A stretch of DNA of 64,000 bases from Komagataeibacter sucrofermentans DSM 15973 (GTDB lineage: Bacteria; Pseudomonadota; Alphaproteobacteria; Acetobacterales; Acetobacteraceae), in the NCBI RefSeq assembly GCF_040581405.1, contig NZ_CP137157.1, positions 80,001 through 144,000 on the forward strand, in the 5' to 3' direction. Of the stretch, positions 10,602 through 18,725 are shown piece after piece (positions within the stretch are counted from its first letter, which is position 1; the number at the start of each line of letters is the position of its first letter). A program made the position numbers and the translations under genes. The notes under the pieces were generated by a model that was not told the DNA's origin, ran no database searches, and saw nothing but the letters and a program-made list of their open reading frames with translations.

Positions 10602-11531
10602 ATGAATTTTGCAAACGCTCGAGTAGAAGCACATAATATTTGGCCAGCCAAGACGAGCTTCAAAGCTGAAGAAATGTTCATTCGTCGACTTTCCGAAATA
10701 AAGGATAAAGAACTATTCAAGCCTATCTCAATCGCACAAAATAGCAACGCTGATTATCAGCGCTGTGTTGGGCACCTTCTGGATGCTCTTGATCAAGTTC
10801 CACACCGTCCTGACTACGCTTTCGATAATTTTTTCCGGATTATCGATATTGCAGCCTCCCCTTGGTTCTCGCGTAGAGGGATCAAAGGAATTGTTCAGGG
10901 GACTTCATCACGCTTGTTCACAGCAGATAGTACGTCTTGGGAGCAGATAATTGATTCTCTTTGTCTGGCCATGCCGTTACGCACGTATGAACTTTTAGCA
11001 AAACGCTTATTGGCGGCAGCTTTAACCCAAGAAGGTGAGAACGACCCATTATATAAAAGGGCGTTGCACGCATTTGGACCAAAGTTTTATCCTGCTTTCG
11101 TTCGTAAATATGCTTTAGACAAGTCGGGAAACCTATGTCCTAATATAGCAGAAACCAATCGTGGCAATGCAGCGAGTCTTTTGAAGCTTTATATGTCTGG
11201 AAAGGCTGGAACGCGATCGAAACCCGCGTCTGACCCTGCGCTAGATCTCACTAAAAAGGAAAATTTGGGCAGTCCTAATCAACGATCTGAAGTGCTTCTT
11301 TCGCTTCTTCTCTTTACTATTCGCAATGAGCGTGCGCACGGCAATGTGCTTAGTCCTTTCCGAACGAGTAAGTCGACTTTAGAGCGCTATGAAAGCTATT
11401 ATTTCATTATGCTTTTGTCATATATATACGCTCTCGGTGTATTAAGTCTTCGCTTCCAATGCATTTCTCCAAAGAATATTCTTAATGGATGCACTGAAAA
11501 TATTCAGGCACAGAAAGCTTTTTTTAGTTAA
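10602..11531 (+). CDS. HEPN-like protein with C-terminal Rx4H motif
   Basis: 309 residues, helix-rich, AT-rich coding. Near the C-terminus (about residues 244-260), FTIRNERAHGNVLSPFR contains R-N-x3-H, the active-site signature of HEPN-type ribonucleases, followed by a long helix (YYFIMLLSYIYALGVL). The first 200 residues show no recognised domain. It stands alone, about 400 bp after the DUF3825 gene and just before the IS21 element, so a downstream partner may have been lost at the insertion. HEPN assignment rests on one motif and helix context. Confidence 0.55.
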   Translation: MNFANARVEAHNIWPAKTSFKAEEMFIRRLSEIKDKELFKPISIAQNSNADYQRCVGHLLDALDQVPHRPDYAFDNFFRIIDIAASPWFSRRGIKGIVQGTSSRLFTADSTSWEQIIDSLCLAMPLRTYELLAKRLLAAALTQEGENDPLYKRALHAFGPKFYPAFVRKYALDKSGNLCPNIAETNRGNAASLLKLYMSGKAGTRSKPASDPALDLTKKENLGSPNQRSEVLLSLLLFTIRNERAHGNVLSPFRTSKSTLERYESYYFIMLLSYIYALGVLSLRFQCISPKNILNGCTENIQAQKAFFS

Positions 11532-11768
11532 CAATATACAATCAGGAGGTTGGAGGCGAAGAAAATCCCTAACGTGTTGGTGCCGTCCGAAAACGGACAT
11601 ACCGCTTCCCCCCCTTTGCCGACATTTTTCTGCCGGGAAAGGGGAGAGCGTGCTGGCTCGGGTATAGCCTTCAGAGTCAGACTGTTGATTTTCACTGAGA
11701 ACTGACCCGGGTTTTTCATCAGGAATTGACCCAGCCAGATGCTATTTCAGGCATAGTGAGGCGGGCGG

Positions 11769-12548
11769 TCAAGAAGAGGATCTGTCCTTTTTGTTTTTTG
11801 ACGCGGCGGTGCTGGCGCGGAACCTGTAGCTGTCATTTCCTGTCTCGAGGATATGACAGTGATGGGTCAGCCGATCGAGGAGCGCCGTCGTCATCTTCGG
11901 GTCACCAAAGACATCACCCCATTCACTGAAGCTGAGATTGGTTGTGATGATGACACTGGTGCGCTCGTAGAGGCGGCTGAGCAGATGGAACAGCAGGGCG
12001 CCCCCTGATGCACTGAAGGGGAGATAACCGAGTTCATCAAGGATCACGAGATCCAGGCGGAGCAGCCTGTCGGCAATCTGCCCGGCCCGGTTGGTGATCT
12101 TTTCCTGTTCGAGCGCATTGACCAGGTCGACCGTTGACCAGAAGCGCGCCTTCTTGCGGTGATGGGTGATCGCCTGGATGGCCAGCGCGGTCGCCAGGTG
12201 GGTTTTCCCGGTTCCCGGGCCACCGATCAGCACGACATTTTCAGCACGCTCGATGAAGTCCCCGCCATGGAGCTGGCGGATCATGGGCTCGTTGACCTGC
12301 GTATCGGCAAAGGAGAACCCGGACAGGTCCTTGTAGGCGGGGAACCGGGCGGTCTTTGTCTGGTAGGCGATGGAGCGGACTTCGCGTTCGGCCAGTTCCG
12401 CCTTCAGGAGCTGCGAGAGGATGGGGATGGCCGCCTCGAAGGCGGGCGCGCCCTGCTCGATGAGGTCGGCCGTGGCCTGGGCCATGCCATACATCCGCAA
12501 TCCACGGAGCATGACGACAAGTGAAGCAGCAGCAGGATCATGACGCAT
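11769..12548 (-). CDS. istB: IS21 helper ATPase IstB
   Basis: 259 residues from the start at 12548, overlapping the end of istA by 11 bp. It is an AAA+ ATPase of the DnaC/IstB type: Walker [15 protein letters not shown] (about residues 103-116), Walker [13 protein letters not shown], and sensor-like [10 protein letters not shown]. It assembles on DNA to direct IstA transposition. The C-terminal tail is basic (KNKKDRSSS). The gene appears intact. Confidence 0.94.
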   Translation of the reverse strand: MRHDPAAASLVVMLRGLRMYGMAQATADLIEQGAPAFEAAIPILSQLLKAELAEREVRSIAYQTKTARFPAYKDLSGFSFADTQVNEPMIRQLHGGDFIERAENVVLIGGPGTGKTHLATALAIQAITHHRKKARFWSTVDLVNALEQEKITNRAGQIADRLLRLDLVILDELGYLPFSASGGALLFHLLSRLYERTSVIITTNLSFSEWGDVFGDPKMTTALLDRLTHHCHILETGNDSYRFRASTAASKNKKDRSSS

Positions 12549-14070
12549 GGCGGCTGTCCCTTCGCAGGATGTCATACCGCCCTGTATCGGCGCACGGTTC
12601 GTGTGCGAGCACCAGGGCCTGTGGGGCATCAAGCCGGGGAACCACGGTTCTCTTGGCATCGATCAGGCGATGAAGCGTATTGAGAACATGGGTCTTGGTC
12701 GCCACGCCGTCTTCAAGTGCCAGTTCAACCGCGCAGAGGACAGCCTGCTCATCATGCTGCAGCACAAGGGCCAGGATTTCAGCCATTTCCCGGTCGCCTC
12801 CAGGCCGCCTGAGCAGTTGATCCTGCAGGGTCCGGAAGGCGGCTGGCAATTCGGTAAACGGCGCGCCATTGCGCAGGGCGCCCGGTTTGCGCTGGATGAC
12901 CGCCAGATAATGCCGCCAGTCATACACCGTGCGGCCTGGCACACCATGCGAACGCGTGATGATCCGGTCATGCACGCACAGAACCTGCCCTTCGGCGATA
13001 ATGCGTAGCCTGTCGGGATAAACCCGCAGGCTGACCGGACGATTGGCAAAGGAGGCCGGCACGCTGTAGCGATTGCCTTCGAACTGGATCAGGCAGGTTG
13101 GTGAGACGCGCTTGGTCTGTTCGACAAACCCGTCAAAGGGCCGCCCCGGGATCATGAGGTGGGGACGTTCGCTGGCATGGACCTCGGAGACGCTGTGCGG
13201 CAATTCAGCATGCTGCAGCCGTTCCCAACAGTCCAGGCAGCGGGCTTCCAGCCAGGCGTTCAGCGCCCCCAGATCAGGAAAGGCAGGCAGATCCTGCCAG
13301 ATCTGGCGCCGGGCATCCTGCACGGTCTTCTCGATCTGCCCTTTCTCCCATCCGGCTGCCGGATTGCAGAAGGTCGCCTCGAACAGATAATGGCTGGCCA
13401 GGGCCATGAAGCGCAGATTGACCTGACGTGCCTTGCCCGACCCAATCCGGTCCACGGCGGTCTTCATGTTGTCAAAAATACCCCGCCGCGGCACGCCACC
13501 GAGCACGCGGAAGGCCTCGGTAAGCGCATCGAAAAGCATCTCGTGGGTCTGCAGGGGATAGGCCCTGAGTATGAAGGCCCGGCTGAAGGACAGTTTGGTG
13601 TGGGCAACCTGCAGCTTGACGCGATGCCCGGCAATCACCGCCCAGTCCTCGCCCCAGTCGAACTGGAAGGCTTCCCCGGGCTGGAAGCACAGGGGCACGA
13701 AAACACCCCGACCCGTTGTCTGGCGTGCCTGGCGCTGTTCGTGTTTCCACTGCCGGATGAAAGCGGCCACCCGTCCGTAGGACCCATCATAACCCAGCGC
13801 CACAAGGTCTTCATGCAGTCGTCGCGCCGTGCGCCGGTTCTTGCGGGGGCGAGCGGCTTCCAGGACCAGCCATCCCCTCAGCCTGTCAGCAAACGGGTCC
13901 AGTCGGCTGGGACGTTCGGGAACCTGAAACCGTGGTTCAATACTCTGTGCCCGGAGATATTTCCGGATCGTATTGCGTGACAGTCCCGTCCGGCGTTCGA
14001 TCTCGCGGATCGGAAGATGATCCCGGCAGTGCCACCGACGGATCACACTCAGAAGCTCCATGTCAATCAC
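12538..14070 (-). CDS. istA: IS21 transposase IstA
   Basis: 510 residues. The N-terminal helix-turn-helix ([20 protein letters not shown], about 22-41) is followed by an integrase-type catalytic core. [12 protein letters not shown] carries the first aspartate, [12 protein letters not shown] the second, and the [14 protein letters not shown] segment the glutamate. Start choice is between 14070 and the inner ATG at 14061, which gives [10 protein letters not shown]. It is coupled to istB by overlap. The frame is full length. Confidence 0.94.
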   Translation of the reverse strand: MIDMELLSVIRRWHCRDHLPIREIERRTGLSRNTIRKYLRAQSIEPRFQVPERPSRLDPFADRLRGWLVLEAARPRKNRRTARRLHEDLVALGYDGSYGRVAAFIRQWKHEQRQARQTTGRGVFVPLCFQPGEAFQFDWGEDWAVIAGHRVKLQVAHTKLSFSRAFILRAYPLQTHEMLFDALTEAFRVLGGVPRRGIFDNMKTAVDRIGSGKARQVNLRFMALASHYLFEATFCNPAAGWEKGQIEKTVQDARRQIWQDLPAFPDLGALNAWLEARCLDCWERLQHAELPHSVSEVHASERPHLMIPGRPFDGFVEQTKRVSPTCLIQFEGNRYSVPASFANRPVSLRVYPDRLRIIAEGQVLCVHDRIITRSHGVPGRTVYDWRHYLAVIQRKPGALRNGAPFTELPAAFRTLQDQLLRRPGGDREMAEILALVLQHDEQAVLCAVELALEDGVATKTHVLNTLHRLIDAKRTVVPRLDAPQALVLAHEPCADTGRYDILRRDSRHAS

Positions 14071-14375
14071 TCCTCAAACCCCCAGCAGATGCTGCCGGGG
14101 AGTGTGAAGGCATGGGTCAAATCTCGATGAAAATTTCCGCCCTACCCGGGTCAGTTCTCAGTGAAAATCAACAGGCCAACAGCAACGCCGTCAGAAGGGC
14201 GGCATAACAACAACCGGGTATAGCTTATCAAGCCCGCAAAACTGTCCGAACGGACGGGACCACCTCAATCACTCCTCAAACCCCCAGCAGATGCTGCCGG
14301 GGAGTGTGAAGGCATGGGTCAAATCTCGATGAAAATTTCCGCCCTACCCGGGTCAGTTCTCAGTGAAAATCAACA
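14063..14375. repeat. 111-bp direct repeat of the IS21 right end
   Basis: 14063-14173 and 14265-14375 are identical as far as checked and are separated by the 91-bp IS3 fragment. The second copy is a solo IS21 end with no istA upstream of it. It abuts directly the truncated trbG sequence at 14376. Confidence 0.88.
14174..14264 (-). mobile_element. 91-bp fragment of the IS3-type element end
   Basis: Reverse complement of 22584-22674, the left terminus of the IS3-family element further right in the island, including the last codons of its orfB (RANSNAVRRAA). It is sandwiched between two copies of the IS21 right end. This shows that an IS3 copy once sat here and was then interrupted by IS21. 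Confidence 0.85.
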
Positions 14376-14544
14376 TCCCCTGTTCGTGCTGGGGGCCGAT
14401 GGCGGCCCGGAACTGGTCAATTACCGGGTCCGGCAGAACTGGATGATCGTCGATCGCCTGTTTGTCGCTGCGGAACTGCGTCTGGGCGACAAACACTCCG
14501 AGCAGCGGGTGCGGATCGTACGCACCGACGGACGGCGGTCATGA
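14376..14544 (+). pseudogene. trbG: trbG/virB9-like conjugation gene, 3' fragment
   Basis: The frame running out of the IS21 end encodes a C-terminal tail with FVLGADGGPELVNYRVRQNW and VDRLFVAAELRLGD. This matches the end of TrbG/VirB9 proteins, the outer-membrane core component of conjugative type IV secretion. Its stop overlaps the trbI start (ATGA at 14541-14544). The 5' four fifths and all upstream trb genes are missing, removed with the IS insertions. Confidence 0.82.
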
Positions 14545-15749
14545 CGGACGGGCAGGAAGAACACCGGGACGAAAGAGGGGAAGGCGGCACAGAAAACGCA
14601 TCCCCTGCGGTCCCGCCATCGCCGCCCGATCTGCGTCTGCGGGCGGAACGACCGCGTGTCGTGCGGCTGTCGCGCTATGTTGTCTGGGGGCTGGCGGGCA
14701 CGGGTATGATCGGGATCGGTTTGGCGCTGGGCTATGCGCTGCAGAATTCCGCCCGGCAGAGACCAGCGTCCGCCATGCAGGATTCTGATGTGCGACCTTC
14801 GGCCGATGGGCTGGATGCCCTGCCAAAAGATTATACGGGCGTGCCCAGGCTGGGGCAGCCTTTGCCCGGTGATCTGGGCAAACCGATCCTGAAGGCACAG
14901 CAGGAAGGCAGGGCCGGACCGGTTTCGGGCATGGGTGACCAGCGGGCCGAACAGGAAGTCGAAGCAGCCATCGCCAGCAAGCTCTTCGTGCAGACGCAGG
15001 ATGCCGGGCGGCAGGACAGCGTGCCTGTCCCTGCGTCGCCTTCAACCGGGAATGACGCTCCGGTTGCCCCTACGGGCACAAACGACCGGCAGGCCGCCAA
15101 CCGTGCCTTTCTGGCGGGACAACCTGATCGCGTCACGGTCAGCCCGGATCGCCTGACGCCGCCTGTTTCCCCATACGTCATTCAGGCGGGAACGGTCGTC
15201 GCGGGCGCGCTTAACTCGAAAGTCAGTTCAGACCTGCCGGGGCAATTGATCGGGCACGTGACGCAGAACGTCTATGACAGTCCGACCGGACGCTATCTGC
15301 TTGTGCCGCAGGGCAGCACCCTTTTCGGCACCTATAACAGCAGCGTCTCGTTCGGGCAGCAGCGCACGCAGGTGATCTGGACCCGTCTCATCCGTCCCGA
15401 TGGTGAGAGCATTGTGCTCGACAGGATCCCGGGCGCCGATGCGATCGGCCAGACCGGGCTCAAGGATCTGGTGGACCAGCATTGGGGCCAGCTTTTCAGG
15501 GCAGCACTGGTGACAACCATGCTGAGCGTCGGGTCCGAAGCCGGGACATCATGGGGTGAGAACAACCTGCTTCAGGCGATCCGCAGCGGCGCCAGCAACG
15601 GGTTTTCCATGGTGGGAAATCGCCTGATCGACCGCAGCATGGATGTTCAGCCCACGCTGACCGACCGGCCCGGCCTGCGGTTCACCCTGATCGTCAATCG
15701 CGATCTGGTCCTCAAACCTTGGCATCCGCATGAAGGAGCAGCGCCATGA
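14541..15749 (+). CDS. trbI: Conjugal transfer protein TrbI (VirB10-like)
   Basis: 402 residues. A cytoplasmic N-terminus with acidic and Pro-rich sequence, one membrane helix (about residues 48-67), a long periplasmic linker, and the C-terminal VirB10/TrbI beta-barrel region beginning YVIQAGTVVAGALNSKVSSD (about 213-232), with PQGSTLFGTYNSSV and GDVDQHWGQ-like following segments. It forms the inner-to-outer membrane channel scaffold of a P-type conjugation system. It is the only complete core gene left here, between the trbG fragment and the DUF2274 gene, with ATGA overlaps on both sides. Without the rest of the cluster it cannot support transfer. Confidence 0.93.
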   Translation: MTDGQEEHRDERGEGGTENASPAVPPSPPDLRLRAERPRVVRLSRYVVWGLAGTGMIGIGLALGYALQNSARQRPASAMQDSDVRPSADGLDALPKDYTGVPRLGQPLPGDLGKPILKAQQEGRAGPVSGMGDQRAEQEVEAAIASKLFVQTQDAGRQDSVPVPASPSTGNDAPVAPTGTNDRQAANRAFLAGQPDRVTVSPDRLTPPVSPYVIQAGTVVAGALNSKVSSDLPGQLIGHVTQNVYDSPTGRYLLVPQGSTLFGTYNSSVSFGQQRTQVIWTRLIRPDGESIVLDRIPGADAIGQTGLKDLVDQHWGQLFRAALVTTMLSVGSEAGTSWGENNLLQAIRSGASNGFSMVGNRLIDRSMDVQPTLTDRPGLRFTLIVNRDLVLKPWHPHEGAAP

Positions 15750-15994
15750 CAAAACTCCGTATCAGCACCATTCCTGACAGTCGACCGGTCAAGCTGACGA
15801 TCGAACTGCCAGCCGAGATACATCGCGACCTGCTGCTGTATGCTGAACTGGTCTCGGGGAAAGCAGGTGAGGCGGCAGATGCCATCCCCGATGCGGCCAG
15901 GCTGGTGCCGCTCATGGTCGGGCGTTTCATGGAAACTGATCGGGCCTTCCAGAAACAGCGGCGCGGCAGACAGCGACCGATCAGAACATTGTAG
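15746..15994 (+). CDS. DUF2274 domain protein, trb-linked
   Basis: 82 residues, overlapping the trbI stop by four bases. The sequence KLTIELPAEIHRDLLLYAEL resembles a ribbon-helix-helix-like N-terminus, and the end LVPLMVGRFMETDRAFQKQR is typical of DUF2274 proteins that follow trbI in integrative conjugative elements. It is probably an accessory or regulatory protein of the transfer locus. Confidence 0.85.
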   Translation: MTKLRISTIPDSRPVKLTIELPAEIHRDLLLYAELVSGKAGEAADAIPDAARLVPLMVGRFMETDRAFQKQRRGRQRPIRTL

Positions 15995-16114
15995 TTTACG
16001 AGATAGCGAATATGGTGAGTTCGATTGCGGTAAGATTGCATCGGGAGGTTGAAGGTGTAGCCGCCAGCCTTGATGCGGCTCGAGTTTTTCCGGCCTCTTG
16101 CAATATAAATATAC

Positions 16115-16555
16115 TCATATGAATTGATTTTCATAAATAGTTAATCTTAAAATTCTTTGTGCCAACTTTGCCCACCCTTCCAATTCTTTTTCGTAATTTT
16201 CTCCACTGTTTAAAACTTTCTCATCATTTTCCGGGGATGATATATGCACCCACTTATTTCTATATTTTCGTAGATTATGTATTTGATCACGAAGACTCTG
16301 ATTTATTGGAGATTGATCTATTAAATCGGTAAGACGAATACGGTGATTACAGGCATATTCAGCACGCAGATATGTTTCAATTGCAGCGACGGCGGTTATA
16401 ATCGTTGCGAGATTTGCGCCTGCTACGAACGCGTAGTCGCACTCACGGACTATAAGGACACACCACTCTGACATAGTTGCGCCGCCTTTTAACAACTCAT
16501 CATCCAGCTCGTTTATGAACGCCCACTTCTCTGCTGTAGTCAATTTAGTGTTCAT
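16115..16555 (-). CDS. Small HEPN-like protein
   Basis: 146 residues, helical. Residues about 105-121 read IHNLRKYRNKWVHISSP. The R-N-x3-H pattern is the HEPN ribonuclease signature, preceded by the expected long helices (ANLATIITAVAAIETYLRAEY). Proteins of this size often act as toxins or RNA-binding effectors in defence loci. The gene points leftward and lies about 80 bp downstream of the GNAT/ASCH-like gene on the same strand, so the two may share a transcript. No partner antitoxin is recognised. Confidence 0.6.
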   Translation of the reverse strand: MNTKLTTAEKWAFINELDDELLKGGATMSEWCVLIVRECDYAFVAGANLATIITAVAAIETYLRAEYACNHRIRLTDLIDQSPINQSLRDQIHNLRKYRNKWVHISSPENDEKVLNSGENYEKELEGWAKLAQRILRLTIYENQFI

Positions 16556-16633
16556 CCTATAATTATAAATATAAACTGATTATTGATGATTTTTTTGATA
16601 AATTAAAAGCTAAAATATTAATCGCTAAGTCCC

Positions 16634-17689
16634 TTACTTGATGATCAAGCGCGGATTGACTTCTCCGAGTTCCAAGATACGGTCGAGTTGTGTTTGGCTA
16701 AGCTGTTTAATATCGAGATGTTCTCGGTCTGAGATCACTCCCTCTTCGATGAGTCGCCCGCGTGTTGTTCGTTTTGTAAGCGCTACATTATAAGTTAATT
16801 TCACTACATAAAGTCGTCTCCATTCGTTCCAGTAATCTCGCAGCACTTGCTCAGGAAAAACGCTTCTTGGCTTAGCGTAATCAAGAAAATCATTAATATT
16901 TTTAAAATCTTTTTTTGATTTTACTTCTTCTGCTACACATATCGAACTAATTACCGAACGAAAATATGCCTCACCTTGCCTATCCGTAGTCCGATAAAAA
17001 ACAACAATATCTCCGGGTGACATCCGGGTTAACGACAGTTTTGCTATGTAAATCTTATGGATTGTATTGGTGTGCGATACGTCTCGCACTAACTCGGCCG
17101 GTTCACCGCGCAAAATTGAGTCCGGTAAAAGTTCCGTGTGATAATCTGGGTAAATGGCTAGCAGCCATGCCTTTTGGCCCTTCGTGTGGATAAATGGATA
17201 GTCCTTTGTTCTGTCGCCACTAAAATCCCTGAGAGAACGAACTAGTACTAACTCTTTACCATTGTCGGTGACTTTTTTCCCTTTTTCGATAAAGCCATAT
17301 CGTTTAAAAAGTTTTATAAGCTGGCTATGTAGTTCAAATACAGTAACGTAAATCCCATCGGCATCCAATGAGACTGCGGTATCAAATATCTTCTTGATAA
17401 CCCGCTCACCGAGTTTTGTTCCTTTCCCCACAATTTTGAGTGTGCCTACCTTGAGCCATTTGCGGTCTGGTAAAGGGGGCTCAATATCGTTCACAGTCCC
17501 GTTCTCGCGCTTCAGATATATCATGCCGGTCAATTCACCGGATAAATCGTCCACGACTACATAGACTTCTTCGTCAGATTTTTTAGCAAACCAATTCGGG
17601 AATTCCGCATATCCTTGCTTTAGACTGTCAAAAAAAGGATCATCTAGGGATAATTCTTTAAATTTAACGAGCTTTAATCGTCGTGTCAC
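16634..17689 (-). CDS. GNAT acetyltransferase fused to ASCH/EVE-like domain
   Basis: 351 residues from a GTG start at 17689 with a GAGGGTGAT ribosome site. Residues about 1-155 form a GNAT fold: DDPFFDSLKQGY, then VGTLKIVGKGTKLGERVIKK (acetyl-CoA loop) and LFKRYGFIEKGKK. Residues about 165-351 look like a PUA-superfamily (ASCH/EVE) domain, with KIYIAKLSLTRMSPGDIVVF and SVISSICVAEEV. The whole protein aligns by eye along the C-terminal two thirds of the PIN-containing protein at 18700-20226, so it is its paralogue without the nuclease. It diverges from the XRE-ASCH gene across about 230 bp. An immunity or modulating role is a guess. Confidence 0.75.
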   Translation of the reverse strand: MTRRLKLVKFKELSLDDPFFDSLKQGYAEFPNWFAKKSDEEVYVVVDDLSGELTGMIYLKRENGTVNDIEPPLPDRKWLKVGTLKIVGKGTKLGERVIKKIFDTAVSLDADGIYVTVFELHSQLIKLFKRYGFIEKGKKVTDNGKELVLVRSLRDFSGDRTKDYPFIHTKGQKAWLLAIYPDYHTELLPDSILRGEPAELVRDVSHTNTIHKIYIAKLSLTRMSPGDIVVFYRTTDRQGEAYFRSVISSICVAEEVKSKKDFKNINDFLDYAKPRSVFPEQVLRDYWNEWRRLYVVKLTYNVALTKRTTRGRLIEEGVISDREHLDIKQLSQTQLDRILELGEVNPRLIIK

Positions 17690-17933
17690 GCTATCACCCT
17701 CTTGTCGTTCTTATCGCCCAAAGCTGTAACGTTAGATTACAATACGGAAAAGCTCTTTGCACGGAGATATTATGGCTCATGAGCACAGTTCCTGCCTGCA
17801 TGGATCACCATGCATATTCAGAGAAATTGGCTTGCGCTTAAATTTATACACTCGACGGCACAATTCATTTGCCTTAATATGACTTACGTGTAATATTATA
17901 GGCGCAGATTTTAAAGGTATGCGAGAGGACAAT

Positions 17934-18725
17934 ATGAAGGTGGAAGGCAAAGTGTTCGAGCCTCTTTCGAACGGGGTTTCGGAAACAACGCCGCACATCG
18001 GCAAACGTCTGCGTGAGCTTCGCAAACTTGCCGGCCTCACTCAAAAAGAATTAGCGCAGCGGTTAAAGATAGGTCAGACGGCCCTTTCTCGAATGGAAGG
18101 GCGGCAGGATATTTTAATTTCGACATTGCGTCATTATCTGACCGGTCTGGGTGCCACATTGCGTGTTGATGCCAGATTCGACAATTCTCCACTGATTGTT
18201 AGTCACTTGCGGGAAGCCGATTTCCGCTTTCAGCAAGTTGATGAAAACCAGCTCTTACTACCGATTTTGGGTGATGATGTATTTCCGGCTCATCGAGACG
18301 TCGTTTTTAGTATAAAACCAGAATATTGTGACAAGATTGTTGAAGGAAAAAAAACAGTCGAACTTCGTCGCCGTTTTCCCATGTCAGTGCCAGCTGGTAC
18401 AACTGCTCTTATTTACGCAACGAGCCCTACTCGTGCGTTGCTTGGCATTGCCGAGATCGGTGAGGTACATCGCCGAACACCAGGCGAAATATGGGAAAAT
18501 TTCTCCGATCGTGCGTGCATTGCTCGGAAGGATTTCGATAGCTATTTCGACGGAGTAGAGCGTGGATTTGTCATCGAATTACGATATGCGCGGCGTCTCC
18601 GGCGTCCTCTGCACCTCAGTGAGTTACGTGAACGGTTTAGTTTTGAGCCGCCGCAGTCTTTCCTTTACGCAACGCAGCAGATGCTAGAAGCTCTTCGTGA
18701 TGAGTGCACCGAAATATCTCATTGA
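17934..18725 (+). CDS. XRE-family regulator fused to ASCH domain
   Basis: 263 residues from the ATG at 17934, preceded by AGAGGA at six bases; an upstream in-frame ATG at 17919 is less well placed. Residues about 20-75 are an XRE helix-turn-helix (IGKRLRELRKLAGLTQKELA, then RLKIGQTALSRMEGR). From about residue 122 an ASCH/PUA-like domain begins with VFSIKPEYCDKIVEGKKTVE, containing the GKKxVELR signature, which is linked to RNA binding or modified-base recognition. It is the first gene of a three-gene operon; its 3' end overlaps the PIN gene by 26 bp. It probably represses its own promoter and acts as antitoxin or sensor. Confidence 0.82.
   Translation: MKVEGKVFEPLSNGVSETTPHIGKRLRELRKLAGLTQKELAQRLKIGQTALSRMEGRQDILISTLRHYLTGLGATLRVDARFDNSPLIVSHLREADFRFQQVDENQLLLPILGDDVFPAHRDVVFSIKPEYCDKIVEGKKTVELRRRFPMSVPAGTTALIYATSPTRALLGIAEIGEVHRRTPGEIWENFSDRACIARKDFDSYFDGVERGFVIELRYARRLRRPLHLSELRERFSFEPPQSFLYATQQMLEALRDECTEISH

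Larger units (their letters stand above)
11683..14173 (-). mobile_element. IS21-family insertion sequence
   Basis: About 2.5 kb, bounded by TGTTGATTTTCACTGAGAAC at 11683 and its complement ending at 14173, with further internal copies of the end repeat (TCAGGAATTGACCC near 11721) as usual for IS21. It carries istA and istB on the minus strand. No target duplication is visible because the right side abuts a fragment of another IS, described separately. Confidence 0.92.

Noticed and set aside
13159-13980. 273-codon plus frame inside istA
   Set aside because: Antisense of the IS21 transposase with all catalytic motifs on the other strand.
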